A DNA stretch of 64,000 nt from Chitiniphilus shinanonensis DSM 23277 (GTDB lineage Bacteria > Pseudomonadota > Gammaproteobacteria > Burkholderiales > Chitinibacteraceae), in the NCBI RefSeq assembly GCF_000374805.1, contig NZ_KB895337.1, positions 127,862 through 191,861 on the forward strand, written 5' to 3'. Of this stretch, positions 34,212 to 44,503 are shown one piece after another. The translations under genes and the position numbers were made by a program. The notes beneath the pieces are model-generated. The model did not search any database. It saw nothing but the letters and a program-made list of their open reading frames with translations, and was not told where the DNA came from. Positions within the stretch are counted from its first letter, which is position 1. Each line of letters opens with the position of its first letter.

Positions 34212-34251
34212 TAGAATGAACGTTCATTCTAGATCGAGCATTCATTCTAGA
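34212..34251. promoter_or_regulatory. TetR operator between regulator and RND pump genes
   Basis: A perfect 20-base palindrome occupies 34212-34231; its core is agaatgaacgttcattct. The half-site ttcattctaga occurs again at 34241-34251, in direct orientation 18 bases on. The site lies 73 bases from the repressor start and 125 bases from the pump start, so one repressor could control both directions. Confidence 0.8.
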
Positions 34252-34355
34252 GCCAGTACCAACCGATATCTGTTCCAGCGCGACCGCTACCCGTGTCGCC
34301 GCCGCGTCCGCCCCAAGAAGGCGGACGTTTCGATTCCATCCCGCCCGAGGTGTCC

Positions 34356-35546
34356 ATGAAACGTCCATTCCGCGTAACAACCCTGGCCGCAGTGCTGGCC
34401 CTGATCGGAAGCGTCGGCCTTGCCGGCTGCGGCAAATCCCAGCCCCAGGGCGCCCAGGGCGCGCCGCAGGCGGTGGAAGTGGGCGTGATCAAGGTGGGAT
34501 TGCAGGCGGTGACGCTGGATACCGTGTTGCCCGGCCGCACCAGCCCCTACCAGATCGCCGAGGTCCGCCCGCAGGTCGGCGGCATCCTGCAACAGCGCCT
34601 GTTCGAGGAAGGCGCCGACGTCAAGGCGGGGCAGGTGCTGTACCAGATCGACCCCGCCACCTATCAGGCCGAATTCGAAAGCGCCAAGGCCGCGCTGGCC
34701 AAGGCCGACGCCAATGTGCTCACCGCGCGCAACCGCGCCTCGCGCTACGACGACCTGGTCACCATCAACGCCGTGAGCAAGCAGGACCACGACGACGCCA
34801 CCGCCACGCTCAAGCAGGTCGAGGCCGATGTGGCCGGCGCCAAGGCGGCGCTGGAAACCGCGCGCATCAATCTGGCGTACACCCGCGTCACCTCGCCGAT
34901 CTCCGGCCGCATCGGCCGTTCCTCGGTCACGCCGGGCGCGCTGCTGACCGCCAATCAGGCGCAGGCGATGGCCACGGTGCAGCAGCTCGATCCGATCTAC
35001 GTCGACGTCACCCAGTCCAGCACCGAACTGATGCGGCTGCGGCGCGACCTGGAAAGCGGCCGGCTGAAGCAGGCCGGCGGCAAGGCGCGGGTGCGGCTGC
35101 TGCTGGAGGACGGCTCGGCCTATGCCCAGGAAGGCCGGCTGGAGTTCTCTGAAGTGACGGTGGACCAGAGCACCGGCAACGTCACGCTGCGCGCGGTGTT
35201 CCCCAATCCCAAGCAGCGGTTGCTGCCCGGCATGTACGTGCGCGCGGTGCTGGAGGAGGGCGTCAACGAAGCGGCGATGCTGGTGCCGCAGCAGGGCGTC
35301 ACCCGCGACGCGCGCGGCGGGGCGGTGGCGATGGTGGTCAATGCCGAGGGCAAGGTCGAGGCGCGCCCGCTGAAGACCGAACGCACCGTGGGCGACCAGT
35401 GGCTGGTCAGCGACGGCCTCAAGCCCGGCGACCAGGTGATCGTCGAAGGCGTCGAGAAAGTGCGCCCCGGCGCGCCGGCGCGCGCGGTCCCGGCGCAACT
35501 CAAGCCCGCCGCCGCCTCGGCGCCCGCTGCCAAGCAAGGAGCCTGA
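34356..35546 (+). CDS. RND efflux periplasmic adaptor (MexA/AcrA type lipoprotein)
   Basis: The 396-residue protein starts behind gagg and has a lipoprotein signal ending LAGCGKS. The order is membrane-fusion beta barrel, lipoyl half-motif (VRPQVGGILQQRLFEEGADV), coiled-coil hairpin (about residues 105-165), second lipoyl half (YTRVTSPISGRIGRSSVTPG) and C-terminal barrel. It links the inner-membrane pump to the outer-membrane channel. The pump gene follows after 3 bases. Confidence 0.95.
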   Translation: MKRPFRVTTLAAVLALIGSVGLAGCGKSQPQGAQGAPQAVEVGVIKVGLQAVTLDTVLPGRTSPYQIAEVRPQVGGILQQRLFEEGADVKAGQVLYQIDPATYQAEFESAKAALAKADANVLTARNRASRYDDLVTINAVSKQDHDDATATLKQVEADVAGAKAALETARINLAYTRVTSPISGRIGRSSVTPGALLTANQAQAMATVQQLDPIYVDVTQSSTELMRLRRDLESGRLKQAGGKARVRLLLEDGSAYAQEGRLEFSEVTVDQSTGNVTLRAVFPNPKQRLLPGMYVRAVLEEGVNEAAMLVPQQGVTRDARGGAVAMVVNAEGKVEARPLKTERTVGDQWLVSDGLKPGDQVIVEGVEKVRPGAPARAVPAQLKPAAASAPAAKQGA

Positions 35547-35549
35547 CGC

Positions 35550-38500
35550 ATGGCCCGTTTCTTCATCGATCGGCCCATCTTTGCCTGGGTGATCGCCATC
35601 ATCGTCATGCTGGCGGGCATCCTGGCCATCCTCAAGTTGCCGATCGCGCAATACCCCGAGATCGCACCGCCCGCCGTCTCCATCTCCGCCGTGTACCCCG
35701 GCGCTTCCGCCAAGACGGTGGAGGACACGGTCACCCAGGTGATCGAGCAGAAGATGAAGGGCATCGACAACCTGGCGTACATGTCGTCGTCCAGCGATTC
35801 CGCCGGCTCGATGAGCATCACGCTGACCTTCACCGCCGGCACCGACCCGGACATCGCGCAGGTGCAGGTGCAGAACAAGCTGGCGCTGGCCACGCCGCTG
35901 TTGCCGCAGGAAGTGCAGCAGCAGGGCATCCAGGTGACCAAGTCGTCGGCCAGCTTCCTGTCGGTGCTCGGCGTGGTGTCCGAGGACGGCAGCATGAGCG
36001 ACGTCGACCTGGCCGACTACGTGGCCAGCAATATGCTCGACCCGATCAGCCGGGTGCCGGGCGTGGGCGACGTGCAGTTGTTCGGCGCCCAGTATGCGAT
36101 GCGCATCTGGCTCGATCCGGACAAGCTCAACAACTTCCAGCTGACGCCCAACGACGTGGCACAGGCCATCCGTGGCCAGAACGCCCAGGTGTCGGCCGGC
36201 CAGCTCGGCGGCACGCCGTCGGTGAAGGGGCAGCGCCTGAACGCCACCATCACCGCGCAGACCCGTCTGCAGACCGCCGAGGAATTCCGCCAGATCCTGC
36301 TGAAGGTGAACACCGACGGCTCCAAGGTGCTGCTGCGCGACGTGGCGCGCGTCGAGCTGGGCAACGAAAGCTACGACACCGTGGCCCGCTTCAACGGCAA
36401 GCCCGCCTCCGGCATGGGGATCAAGCTGGCCACCGGCGCCAACGCGCTGGAGACCGCCGCCGCGCTCGACCGCCAGGTCGCCGAGCTGGAGCCGTTCTTT
36501 CCCAAGGGCATGAAGGTGGTCAAGCCCTACGACACCACCCCCTTCGTCAAGTTGTCGATCCAGGAAGTGATCAAGACGCTGGTCGAGGCCATCGTGCTGG
36601 TGTTCCTGGTGATGTACCTGTTCCTGCAGAACTGGCGCGCCACCCTGATCCCGACCATCGCGGTGCCGGTGGTGCTGCTGGGCACCTTCGGCGTCCTGGC
36701 CGCGTTCGGCTTCTCGATCAACACGCTGACCATGTTCGCCATGGTGCTGGCGATCGGCCTGCTGGTGGACGACGCCATCGTGGTGGTCGAGAACGTCGAG
36801 CGGGTGATGAGCGAGGAAGGGCTGTCGCCGCGCGAGGCCACCCGCAAGTCGATGGGCCAGATCACCGGCGCGTTGGTCGGCATCGCCATGGTGCTGTCGG
36901 CGGTGTTCGTGCCGATGGCGTTCTTCGGCGGCTCCACCGGCGCCATCTACCGCCAGTTCTCGATCACCATCGTCTCGGCGATGGCGCTGTCGGTGTTCGT
37001 CGCGCTGGTGCTCACCCCGGCGCTGTGCGCCACCATGCTCAAGCAGATCGAGAAGGGGCACCACGCCGTCGATACCGGCTTCTTCGGCTGGTTCAACCGC
37101 AAGTTCGACCGCGGCAACGAGCGCTACCAGGGCGCGGTGCGCGGCATCCTCAAGCGCGGCGGCCGCTTCATGCTGATCTATCTGGCGATCGTCGCCGGCA
37201 TGGCGGTGCTGTTCCTGCGCCTGCCGACCTCGTTCCTGCCGGATGAGGACCAGGGCATCCTGATGATGCAGGTGATGCTGCCGGCCGGCGCCACCCAGGA
37301 GCGCACGCTCGCCACCATCAAGCAGGTCGAGCGCCACTTCATGGAGGACGAAAAGCAGAACGTCAATTCGATCTTCGCGGTGGCCGGCTTCAGCTTCGGC
37401 GGCTCCGGCCAGAACAACGGCCTGGGCTTCATCTCGCTCAAGCCGTGGGATGAGCGCAAGTCGGCCGAGCAGAAGGCGCAGGCGATCGCCGGCCGCGCAA
37501 TGGGCGCGTTCTCGCGCATTCGCGACGGCATGGTGTTCGCCTTCGCCCCGCCCGCGGTGGTCGAGCTGGGCAACGCCACCGGCTTCGACTTCTTCCTGCA
37601 GGATCGCGGCGGCATCGGCCACGCCAAGCTGACCGAGGCGCGCAACATGCTGCTGGGCATGGCCGCCCAGGATCCGAACCTGGTCGCGGTGCGCCCGAAC
37701 GGCCAGGAGGATACGCCGCAGTTCCAGCTCGACGTCGACCAGGCCAAGGCGCGCGCGCTGGGCGTGGCGCTGGCGGACATCAACGACACCATCGCCTCCG
37801 CGTGGGGCAGTACCTACGTCAACGACTTCATCGACCGTGGCCGGGTGAAGAAGGTGTACATCCAGGGCGAGGCCGAGGCGCGCATGCTGCCCGAGGACCT
37901 CAACAAGTGGTACGTGCGCAACGCCCACGGCGAGATGGTGCCGTTCTCCGCCTTCGCCACCGCGCACTGGAGCTACGGCTCGCCGCGCCTGGAGCGCTAC
38001 AACGGCCTGTCCGCGATGGAGATCATGGGTCAGCCGGCCCCCGGCAAGAGTACCGGCGACGCGATGAAGGCCATCGAGGACATCGTCGCCAAGCTGCCGC
38101 CGGGCGTCGGCATCGAGTGGACCGGCCTTTCCTACCAGGAACGGCTGTCCGGCTCGCAGGCGCCGATCCTGTACGCGATCTCGCTGCTGGTGGTGTTCCT
38201 GTGTCTGGCCGCGCTGTACGAAAGCTGGTCGATCCCGTTCTCGGTGATGCTGGTGGTGCCGCTGGGCGTGCTCGGCGCGCTGCTGGCCGCCACCGGGCGC
38301 GGGCTGTCCAACGACGTGTACTTCCAGGTGGGCCTGCTGACCACCATCGGTCTGTCGGCGAAGAACGCCATCCTGATCGTCGAATTCGCCAAGGACCTGA
38401 TGGAGATCGAGGGCAAGAACCTGATCACCGCCACGCTGGAAGCGGTACGGATGCGGCTGCGCCCCATCATCATGACCTCGCTGGCGTTCGCCCTCGGCGT

Positions 38501-38699
38501 GCTGCCGCTGGCGCTGTCCACCGGCGCCGGCTCCGGCGCGCAGAACGCCATCGGCACCGGCGTGCTGGGCGGCATGATCTCCGCCACCGTGCTGGCGATC
38601 TTCTTCGTGCCGCTGTTCTTCGTCCTGATCCGCCGCCTGTTCCGGCCCCGCCATCGCGGCCAGGCCCGCATTGCCAACGCCCATCGGGAGGAAATCTGA
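35550..38699 (+). CDS. RND multidrug efflux transporter (AcrB/MexB type)
   Basis: The 1049-residue protein is a complete HAE1-family pump. It starts [20 protein letters not shown] and shows the proton-relay aspartates in [17 protein letters not shown] (TM4), with large periplasmic loops after TM1 and TM7 ([21 protein letters not shown]). It exports drugs and other hydrophobic compounds using the proton gradient. The exact substrate range cannot be read from sequence. Confidence 0.97.
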   Translation: MARFFIDRPIFAWVIAIIVMLAGILAILKLPIAQYPEIAPPAVSISAVYPGASAKTVEDTVTQVIEQKMKGIDNLAYMSSSSDSAGSMSITLTFTAGTDPDIAQVQVQNKLALATPLLPQEVQQQGIQVTKSSASFLSVLGVVSEDGSMSDVDLADYVASNMLDPISRVPGVGDVQLFGAQYAMRIWLDPDKLNNFQLTPNDVAQAIRGQNAQVSAGQLGGTPSVKGQRLNATITAQTRLQTAEEFRQILLKVNTDGSKVLLRDVARVELGNESYDTVARFNGKPASGMGIKLATGANALETAAALDRQVAELEPFFPKGMKVVKPYDTTPFVKLSIQEVIKTLVEAIVLVFLVMYLFLQNWRATLIPTIAVPVVLLGTFGVLAAFGFSINTLTMFAMVLAIGLLVDDAIVVVENVERVMSEEGLSPREATRKSMGQITGALVGIAMVLSAVFVPMAFFGGSTGAIYRQFSITIVSAMALSVFVALVLTPALCATMLKQIEKGHHAVDTGFFGWFNRKFDRGNERYQGAVRGILKRGGRFMLIYLAIVAGMAVLFLRLPTSFLPDEDQGILMMQVMLPAGATQERTLATIKQVERHFMEDEKQNVNSIFAVAGFSFGGSGQNNGLGFISLKPWDERKSAEQKAQAIAGRAMGAFSRIRDGMVFAFAPPAVVELGNATGFDFFLQDRGGIGHAKLTEARNMLLGMAAQDPNLVAVRPNGQEDTPQFQLDVDQAKARALGVALADINDTIASAWGSTYVNDFIDRGRVKKVYIQGEAEARMLPEDLNKWYVRNAHGEMVPFSAFATAHWSYGSPRLERYNGLSAMEIMGQPAPGKSTGDAMKAIEDIVAKLPPGVGIEWTGLSYQERLSGSQAPILYAISLLVVFLCLAALYESWSIPFSVMLVVPLGVLGALLAATGRGLSNDVYFQVGLLTTIGLSAKNAILIVEFAKDLMEIEGKNLITATLEAVRMRLRPIIMTSLAFALGVLPLALSTGAGSGAQNAIGTGVLGGMISATVLAIFFVPLFFVLIRRLFRPRHRGQARIANAHREEI

Positions 38700-38700
38700 G

Positions 38701-40140
38701 ATGCGCCGCACACCCATGATTCTGGCGCTGGCCGCTGCGCTGGCCGGTTGCGGCACCATGGCGCCCGACTATCAGCGCCCCGCCGCGCCGGTGGAGGCCA
38801 GCTGGCCGCAGGGCGACGCCTACGCGCTGCACCCGACCGCCGGTGATCCGTCCGCGCTCGGCTGGCGCGACTTCTTCGTCGACCAGCGGCTGCAACAACT
38901 GATCGGACTGGCGCTGGAGAACAACCGCGACCTGCGCGTGGCCATGCTCAACATCGAGCGGGCCCGCGCCACGTACCAGATCCAGCGCGCCGACCTGTTC
39001 CCCGCCATCGACGCCAGCGGCTCGGGCACGCACCAGCGCACCCCGTCCCGCATGTCGCCCAACGGCAATGCCGCGGTGACCCACGAGTACGCCGCCGGCA
39101 TCGGCTTTGCCAGCTACGAACTCGACCTGTTCGGCCGGGTGCGCAGCCTGAACGACGCCGCGCTGGAGCGCTTCTTCGCCACCGAGGAAGCGCAGCGCAG
39201 CGCTCGCATCAGTCTGGTGGCCGAGGTGGCCAACGCCTATCTGCAACTGGCCGCCGACCAGGAGCGGCTGGCGCTGGCCGAGGACACCCTCACCAGCCAG
39301 CGCGCTTCGTACGAGCTGACCCGGCGCAGTTTCGAGGCCGGCGTCGCGTCCGAACTCGACCTGCGCCAGGCGCAGACCAGCGTGGACAGCGCCCGCGTCG
39401 ACGTGGCCCGCTTCACCGGCCAGGTGGCGCAGGACCGCAACGCGCTGACGCTGCTGATCGGCGCAGCGGTGCCGGACGAACTGCTGCCCGAGCGCACGCT
39501 GACCCCGGTGGCGGTGCTGGCCGAACTGCCCGAGGGCCTGCCGTCCGAGGTGCTGGTGCGGCGGCCGGACGTGCTCCAGGCCGAGCGCACGCTGCGCGCC
39601 GCCAACGCCGACATCGGCGCCGCCCGCGCGGCCTTCTTCCCGCGCATCAGCCTCACTGCGTCGGCCGGCAGCGCCAGCAACGAACTGTCGCAACTGTTCA
39701 AGTCCGGCTCGGGCACCTGGAGCTTCATCCCGCAGATCACGCTGCCGATCTTCGACGGCGGCCGCAATCGCGCCGGGCTGGATGCCGCCAAGGTCGACCG
39801 CGACATCGCGGTGGCGCAGTACGAGAAATCGATCCAGAGCGCGTTCCGCGAAGTGGCCGATGCCCTGGCCGCCTATGGCACGCTGGACCAGCAGCTGGCG
39901 GCGCAGCAATCGCTGACCGACGCCACCGGCATCAGCTACAAGCTGGCCGACGCGCGCTTCCGCAAGGGGGTGGACAGCTACCTGGCCGTGCTCGATTCGC
40001 AGCGCGCGCTGTATGGTGCGCAGCAAAGCCTGATCGACGTGCGCCTGGCGCGCGAAGCCAACCTGGTCACCCTGTACAAGGCACTGGGTGGCGGCTGGCA
40101 GGAGCGGGTCGCGGCCGTGGCGGCCAGTCAGCCCGGCTGA
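38701..40140 (+). CDS. Outer-membrane channel lipoprotein (OprM/NodT type)
   Basis: The 479-residue protein has a lipoprotein signal ending AALAGCGTM and starts 1 base after the pump stop behind gggaggaaat. The two OEP repeats of the TolC fold are seen ([20 protein letters not shown]; then [20 protein letters not shown]). It forms the outer-membrane exit of the three-part pump. The start just after the stop is preferred over an upstream in-frame start without signal peptide. Confidence 0.95.
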   Translation: MRRTPMILALAAALAGCGTMAPDYQRPAAPVEASWPQGDAYALHPTAGDPSALGWRDFFVDQRLQQLIGLALENNRDLRVAMLNIERARATYQIQRADLFPAIDASGSGTHQRTPSRMSPNGNAAVTHEYAAGIGFASYELDLFGRVRSLNDAALERFFATEEAQRSARISLVAEVANAYLQLAADQERLALAEDTLTSQRASYELTRRSFEAGVASELDLRQAQTSVDSARVDVARFTGQVAQDRNALTLLIGAAVPDELLPERTLTPVAVLAELPEGLPSEVLVRRPDVLQAERTLRAANADIGAARAAFFPRISLTASAGSASNELSQLFKSGSGTWSFIPQITLPIFDGGRNRAGLDAAKVDRDIAVAQYEKSIQSAFREVADALAAYGTLDQQLAAQQSLTDATGISYKLADARFRKGVDSYLAVLDSQRALYGAQQSLIDVRLAREANLVTLYKALGGGWQERVAAVAASQPG

Positions 40141-40153
40141 CCGCGCCCGCCCC

Positions 40154-40425
40154 CTAGGGTGAATCGACATTCAAACGCGGGTGCGAAGGGCGAAGGCCGG
40201 GATGCAGGGCAAGGCGTGCCGAGTGCCGCGGGGTCATCCCCGCAAGCGAGGTACAACGCGGCCATGCGCCCGGCCTTCGTCCTTCCCTGCGGGTTGGTCC
40301 GTGGGCCGGCGTCTGCTTTGTCGCACGGCTTGCAGATAGGAAGGCTATCTGCTGCGCCGCGCTTCGCGCAGTCATCCGGCCCACGGACCAACGCATCCCA
40401 CGTTTGAATGTCGATTCACCCTAGG
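40154..40425. repeat. MITE-like element with 25-bp perfect terminal inverted repeats
   Basis: The left end (40154-40178, starting ctagggtgaatcgacattc) and the right end (40401-40425) are perfect reverse complements, each outermost base run being ctag. Inside are further perfect stems: cgaaggccggg/cccggccttcg (11 bp), a 17-bp pair starting gttggtccgtgggccgg, and gcagatag/ctatctgc around 40333-40353. No protein is encoded. Related ends lie at 44405, 49437 and 60083. It starts 14 bases after the pump operon stop. It looks like a small non-autonomous mobile element or a large REP-type structure. Confidence 0.8.
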
Positions 40426-40430
40426 TCTTC

Positions 40431-40460
40431 ACGCCGCGTTCCTTCGGGACGCGGCGTTTT
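40431..40460 (+). terminator. Rho-independent terminator after the RND operon
   Basis: A 9-bp stem acgccgcgt/acgcggcgt is followed by tttt. It now lies beyond the inserted-looking element, about 290 bases after the last pump gene. Confidence 0.7.
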
Positions 40461-40589
40461 CATGCGCGGCAGGCGGGCGTCGTTGGTGCGCTCGCGGTAA
40501 GTTTTCAGCTGTCTGCCATCAGGCGGATCGTCCCATGCTGTCATGCTAAAATTCGCTATGCTGCGTAAATCAAGGAGATTTATTTTGGT

Positions 40590-43178
40590 GTGCAGCGTAA
40601 TTCTGTCTTTCTGCTGACCAAAATGTTTCTCCTCATGACGGGCCGAGCCGGGCCCGGCGCAGTGCTTACGGATGACGAGATGATGGATCGCAACGACCTG
40701 CTCGGCGCGGCGCGCGCCACCTTCCTGGCGCAATTCGACCACGCCATCCAGACCCTGCTGCCGCACACCGAGGCCAACCTGCTGAAGAAAGCCGAGTTCG
40801 CCCGCTCGATGCGCGAATCGTCGGTGCAGCTGGAAGCGCGGGCGGCCTTGCAGCGCCGCCTGCCGACCCTGCGCCAGGAACTGGTCGCGCACATGGAACA
40901 ACTGCTCGACCGCAGCTTCCAGACCGCCTACAGCAACTACCGTCCCTCGTTCTCCGGCGCCATGGCCACCGGCGAACTCAGCCTGGTCAGCCTGTCGTCG
41001 TTCGAGGACGAACTGCGCATCGACTCGGTGACCAAATACCTGCGCGACGAAGTGGAAGAACAGTTGCGCGACCTGAACATCCGCGTGGCACTGCTGTTCG
41101 GCGAAGAGAACGTCAAGGAACGCGAAAACCCGTTCCGGCCCTACCTGCTGTCGCGCTGCATCTCCAACACCGTCGATGAATTCGTCGAATCGCGCGAGCA
41201 GGCCGCCGTGCTGGTCGAGGAGCTGTGCGAAGGGCTGGCCGGACACGCATACACCCTGTACGAAGCGATGAACACCCTGCTGGCCAAGCACGGCATCGCC
41301 GCGCAGCTGCAGATGCGCCCGCGCAGCCTGGGCGGCGGCGCGCGCGCGGTCGGTGGGCAGATCCCGGCCGACCACGGCGCGGCCGGCGCCGCCGCGACGG
41401 CCCCCGCCGGCGACGACGGCTGGAGCCCCGGGATGATCCCGGCCGGCCTGCCCGGCATGGACGGCGCCGGTGGCATGGGTGGCTTTGCCGGCGCCCCCAT
41501 TGCCGCGCCCGAGGATCGGCTGCTGCAACTGGTCACCGGCGCCGGCCTGGCCGGCGATGGCGCGCTGCCCGGCATGGCCATGCCCGGCGCCGCCTTCGGC
41601 GGTGGCGTGGCGGCCGGCGTGCCGTTCGGCCCCGGCGGTACGGCCGCGGGCTGGCAGGCGCCGCACGCAGCGCCCAAGGCCAGCTGGCTGGGCGGCGCCG
41701 AGCGCGCCGGCAGCGTGCTGCGCAAGTTGTTCTCCGGCATCCTGCCCGGCGGCGCCGACCAGAGCGCGGCGGCCGCGGAGAACCTGGTGCTGGGCCTGGC
41801 GGTGGCGCGCCTTCAGGTCGAGCATGCCGGGGACGAGCCGGGCGAACTGCGCGACGGCCACCTGCGCAACGTGATCCTGGAGCACCGCGAGGAGCTGGCC
41901 AGCCAGACCCGCGACAGCCGCGAGCAGATGACCATCGACATCGTGGCCATGCTGTTCGAGTTCATCCTGCGCGATACCGACGTGCCGGCCGAAGTGCGCG
42001 CCCAGCTGGGGCGGTTGCAGTTCATGGTGCTGAAGCTGGCGCTGGCCGATCCCACCCTGCTCGCCAGCCGCAACCACCCGGTGCGCATGCTGGTCAACCG
42101 CATCGGCTCGATCTCGGTGGGGCTCAAGCAGGTGGACCCCACCGGCGAGCGCACCGCCGTCGAGATCAGCCGCATCGTCGAGGAACTGCTCGGCAGCGAG
42201 GCGGGCAGCGTCGAAGTCTTCCCGCGCATGCTCGACCAGCTGGACGCCTTCATCGCCGCCGAACTGCGCGCCGGCCAGGAACAGGTGGAGCCGGCGCTGG
42301 AGGCGGTGGACCGCGCCGAAAACCGCACCCTGCGCTTCGCCCGCATCGTCGCCATGACCGGCGCCGCGCTGGGCGACATCAAGCTGGACGACTACCTCAA
42401 CACCTTCCTGCGTCACGACTGGCCGCGAGTGATCGAGCACGCCGCGCGCCACGATCCCGACCGCGCGCTGCGTTACTGGCGTACCATGCCGGATCTCGTG
42501 TGGAGCGTTGCACCCAAGCTGACCGAGGCCGACCGCCTGCAACTGCGGCAACTATTGCCCGGTCTGGTGGGCAACCTGCGCGCCGGATTGGTCGAGCGCG
42601 GCCGCGAGGGCGAGGCGCGCGAGCTGCTGAGCTGGTTACTCGATGCGCATAAATTCGCATTGCGGAGTATTGACCTTCCCCACACCGTGCCGTCTCTGGC
42701 CTACTTTCGGGATCGTTTCGAACAATTTCTGGATTTGGAGGCACTGCAAGCCGTGGCCCCGCACCAACCGGCGCCGCAGCAACTGGACAGCCAGCTGCTG
42801 GAGGAAGCCATCCGCGAACTGGAAACCCGCCTGGAACTGGTCGACCGCCTGATCGGCGACCCGCCGCCGGAGCAGTCGCCATCGCCGGTCTCGGTGGACG
42901 AAGAAGCCGCGATCCTGGCCAAGCTGCAACGCGGCGTCGGCATCGAGATCGACCTGGGCGGCAAGATGACGCGCGCGGTGCTCAGCTGGCCCGACCTCTC
43001 GCGCGGGCGCGTGGTGCTCAACCTGGGCGAGGATAGGCCGCAATCGGTGTTGGGCGTCGGCTTGTTCATGCGCCTGCGCGATTCTGGCCGCGCGCGCTTC
43101 CTGGAGGAAATCCCCCTGTTCGACCGCGCTGTCGAATACCTGCTCGATACGGCGGATCGCCTGGACGGCGTCGCCTGA
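40590..43178 (+). CDS. DUF1631 family protein
   Basis: The protein has up to 862 residues. It matches the DUF1631 family by length and style: an N-terminal helical region (FRPYLLSRCISNTVDEFVES), a Gly/Ala/Pro-rich linker (about residues 250-370), a helical middle (PVRMLVNRIGSISVGLKQVD) and a C-terminal part with GVGIEIDLGGKMTRAVLSWPDLSRG, which resembles a PilZ-like beta barrel. The function is unknown. The start is uncertain: the GTG at 40590 has aaggag 12 bases upstream, but ATGs at 40623 and 40680 are in frame. It ends at a strong two-way terminator. Confidence 0.82.
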   Translation: MQRNSVFLLTKMFLLMTGRAGPGAVLTDDEMMDRNDLLGAARATFLAQFDHAIQTLLPHTEANLLKKAEFARSMRESSVQLEARAALQRRLPTLRQELVAHMEQLLDRSFQTAYSNYRPSFSGAMATGELSLVSLSSFEDELRIDSVTKYLRDEVEEQLRDLNIRVALLFGEENVKERENPFRPYLLSRCISNTVDEFVESREQAAVLVEELCEGLAGHAYTLYEAMNTLLAKHGIAAQLQMRPRSLGGGARAVGGQIPADHGAAGAAATAPAGDDGWSPGMIPAGLPGMDGAGGMGGFAGAPIAAPEDRLLQLVTGAGLAGDGALPGMAMPGAAFGGGVAAGVPFGPGGTAAGWQAPHAAPKASWLGGAERAGSVLRKLFSGILPGGADQSAAAAENLVLGLAVARLQVEHAGDEPGELRDGHLRNVILEHREELASQTRDSREQMTIDIVAMLFEFILRDTDVPAEVRAQLGRLQFMVLKLALADPTLLASRNHPVRMLVNRIGSISVGLKQVDPTGERTAVEISRIVEELLGSEAGSVEVFPRMLDQLDAFIAAELRAGQEQVEPALEAVDRAENRTLRFARIVAMTGAALGDIKLDDYLNTFLRHDWPRVIEHAARHDPDRALRYWRTMPDLVWSVAPKLTEADRLQLRQLLPGLVGNLRAGLVERGREGEARELLSWLLDAHKFALRSIDLPHTVPSLAYFRDRFEQFLDLEALQAVAPHQPAPQQLDSQLLEEAIRELETRLELVDRLIGDPPPEQSPSPVSVDEEAAILAKLQRGVGIEIDLGGKMTRAVLSWPDLSRGRVVLNLGEDRPQSVLGVGLFMRLRDSGRARFLEEIPLFDRAVEYLLDTADRLDGVA

Positions 43179-43192
43179 CGCATCGGTGTCAG

Positions 43193-43231
43193 CCAAACAA
43201 AAACCGGCCGTGAGGCCGGTTTTTGTTTGGG
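43193..43231. terminator. Bidirectional terminator between DUF1631 and transaldolase
   Basis: The stem aaaccggcc/ggccggttt is flanked by an A-run on the left and a T-run on the right (about 14-bp total pairing), so it can stop both convergent transcripts. Confidence 0.9.
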
Positions 43232-43250
43232 TCGAAGCCGCTGGCCGGCG

Positions 43251-44330
43251 TCACTCGGTGAGCTTGAGCAGCTTCTCGAACGCCTCGTCGAACAGCTTGA
43301 GCCCTTCCTGTTGCAGCTGCTCGCCGACGCGGTTGAAGTCGAAGCCCAGCTTGCGCAACTGGCCCAGCACCAGCACCGCTTCCTCGATGCCGGTATCCAG
43401 CTTGCTCTGCGCCACGCCGTGGTCGCGGAAGGCATCCAGCGTCGCATCCGGCACGGTGTTCACGGTGTCGGCGCCGATCAGCTCCTCGACGTACATGGTG
43501 TCGCGGTAGGCCGGGTTCTTGGTGCCGGTGGACGCCCACAGCAGGCGCTGCGGATGCGCGCCGGCAGCCTTCAGCGCCTTGAAGCGGGTGCCGTTGAACA
43601 GCTGCTTGTAGTGCTGGTAGGCCACCTTGACGAAGGCGATGGCGGCCTTGCCGCGCAGCGCCAGCGCTTCCGGCGTGCCGATGGCGTCCAGCTGCTTGTC
43701 CAGCAGCACGTCGACGCGGGACAGGAACACCGAGGCGACGGCGCGCACGTGGTCGATCGGCAGGCCGGCGGCGCGACGGGTTTCCAGGCCGCGGATATAG
43801 GCGGTGAGCACGTCGTCGGTGTGCTTCAGGCTGAACATCAGGGTGATGTTGACGTTGATGCCGTCGGCGATCAGTTGCTCGAAGGCCAGCACGCCGGCCT
43901 GGGTGGCGGGCACCTTGATCATGGCGTTGGGACGGTTGACCTCGGCCCACAGGCGGTGGGCGGCGTCGATGGTGCCCTGGGTGTCGTTGGCCAGGAAGGG
44001 AGAGACTTCCAGGCTGACGTAGCCGTCGAGGCCTTCGCTGGCGCGGTATTGGGGCAGGTTGAGGTCGCAGGCGGCCTGGACGTCGGGGACGACCAGCAGT
44101 TCATAGCGGCGTTCGGCGGAGAGGTTCTGCTTCTTCAGTTCGGCCAGGTCGCCGGTGTAGAGCGGGTCGGAGGAGATGGCCTTGTAGAAGATGGCGGGGT
44201 TGGAGGTGACGCCGGCGATGGCGTCGTCGTCGAGGAGCTTTTGCAGTGCGCCGGACTGCAACAGGCCGCGGGACAGGTTGTCCAGCCAGATGCGTTGGCC
44301 CAGGGGTTTGATGGCGGCGATCTTGCTCAT
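43251..44330 (-). CDS. tal: Transaldolase
   Basis: The 359-residue protein has the transaldolase signatures GVTSNPAIFYKAI and NAMIKVPATQAGV, with K139 as the Schiff-base lysine, and ASTGTKNPAYRDTMYVEELIG. It moves a three-carbon unit between sugar phosphates in the pentose phosphate pathway. The length is that of the longer Tal type seen in cyanobacteria and actinobacteria. The start is preceded by ggaga. Transketolase of the same pathway lies 5.4 kb away on the other strand. Confidence 0.95.
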   Translation of the reverse strand: MSKIAAIKPLGQRIWLDNLSRGLLQSGALQKLLDDDAIAGVTSNPAIFYKAISSDPLYTGDLAELKKQNLSAERRYELLVVPDVQAACDLNLPQYRASEGLDGYVSLEVSPFLANDTQGTIDAAHRLWAEVNRPNAMIKVPATQAGVLAFEQLIADGINVNITLMFSLKHTDDVLTAYIRGLETRRAAGLPIDHVRAVASVFLSRVDVLLDKQLDAIGTPEALALRGKAAIAFVKVAYQHYKQLFNGTRFKALKAAGAHPQRLLWASTGTKNPAYRDTMYVEELIGADTVNTVPDATLDAFRDHGVAQSKLDTGIEEAVLVLGQLRKLGFDFNRVGEQLQQEGLKLFDEAFEKLLKLTE

Positions 44331-44404
44331 TGAGGTCTCCAGGGGTGATTGCCTCGGCGCGCCGCATGGGTCGATGGCGACGAGGCGAATCCAGATAGCG
44401 TAGG

Positions 44405-44430
44405 CCAGGGCGAATCGACCTTCAAACGCG
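44405..44430. repeat. Single end of the 40154-type element
   Basis: The sequence ccagggcgaatcgaccttc with aaacgcg matches the left end of the 40154 element with few changes. No matching opposite end is found nearby. It lies between the divergent transaldolase and kinase genes. Confidence 0.75.
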
Positions 44431-44503
44431 CGGGCGCCGGTTGGCGCGCGGTCGGCCTGCGGGTATGTTCCTTCATCGCCCGCCCACATCCTCCTGCCCG
44501 CCC

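Noticed and set aside
34287-38759. Very long open frame (about 1490 codons) on the minus strand across the RND operon
   Set aside because: It is antisense to clear efflux genes; its His/Gln/Arg-rich translation is the usual mirror of GC-rich coding DNA and has no domain.
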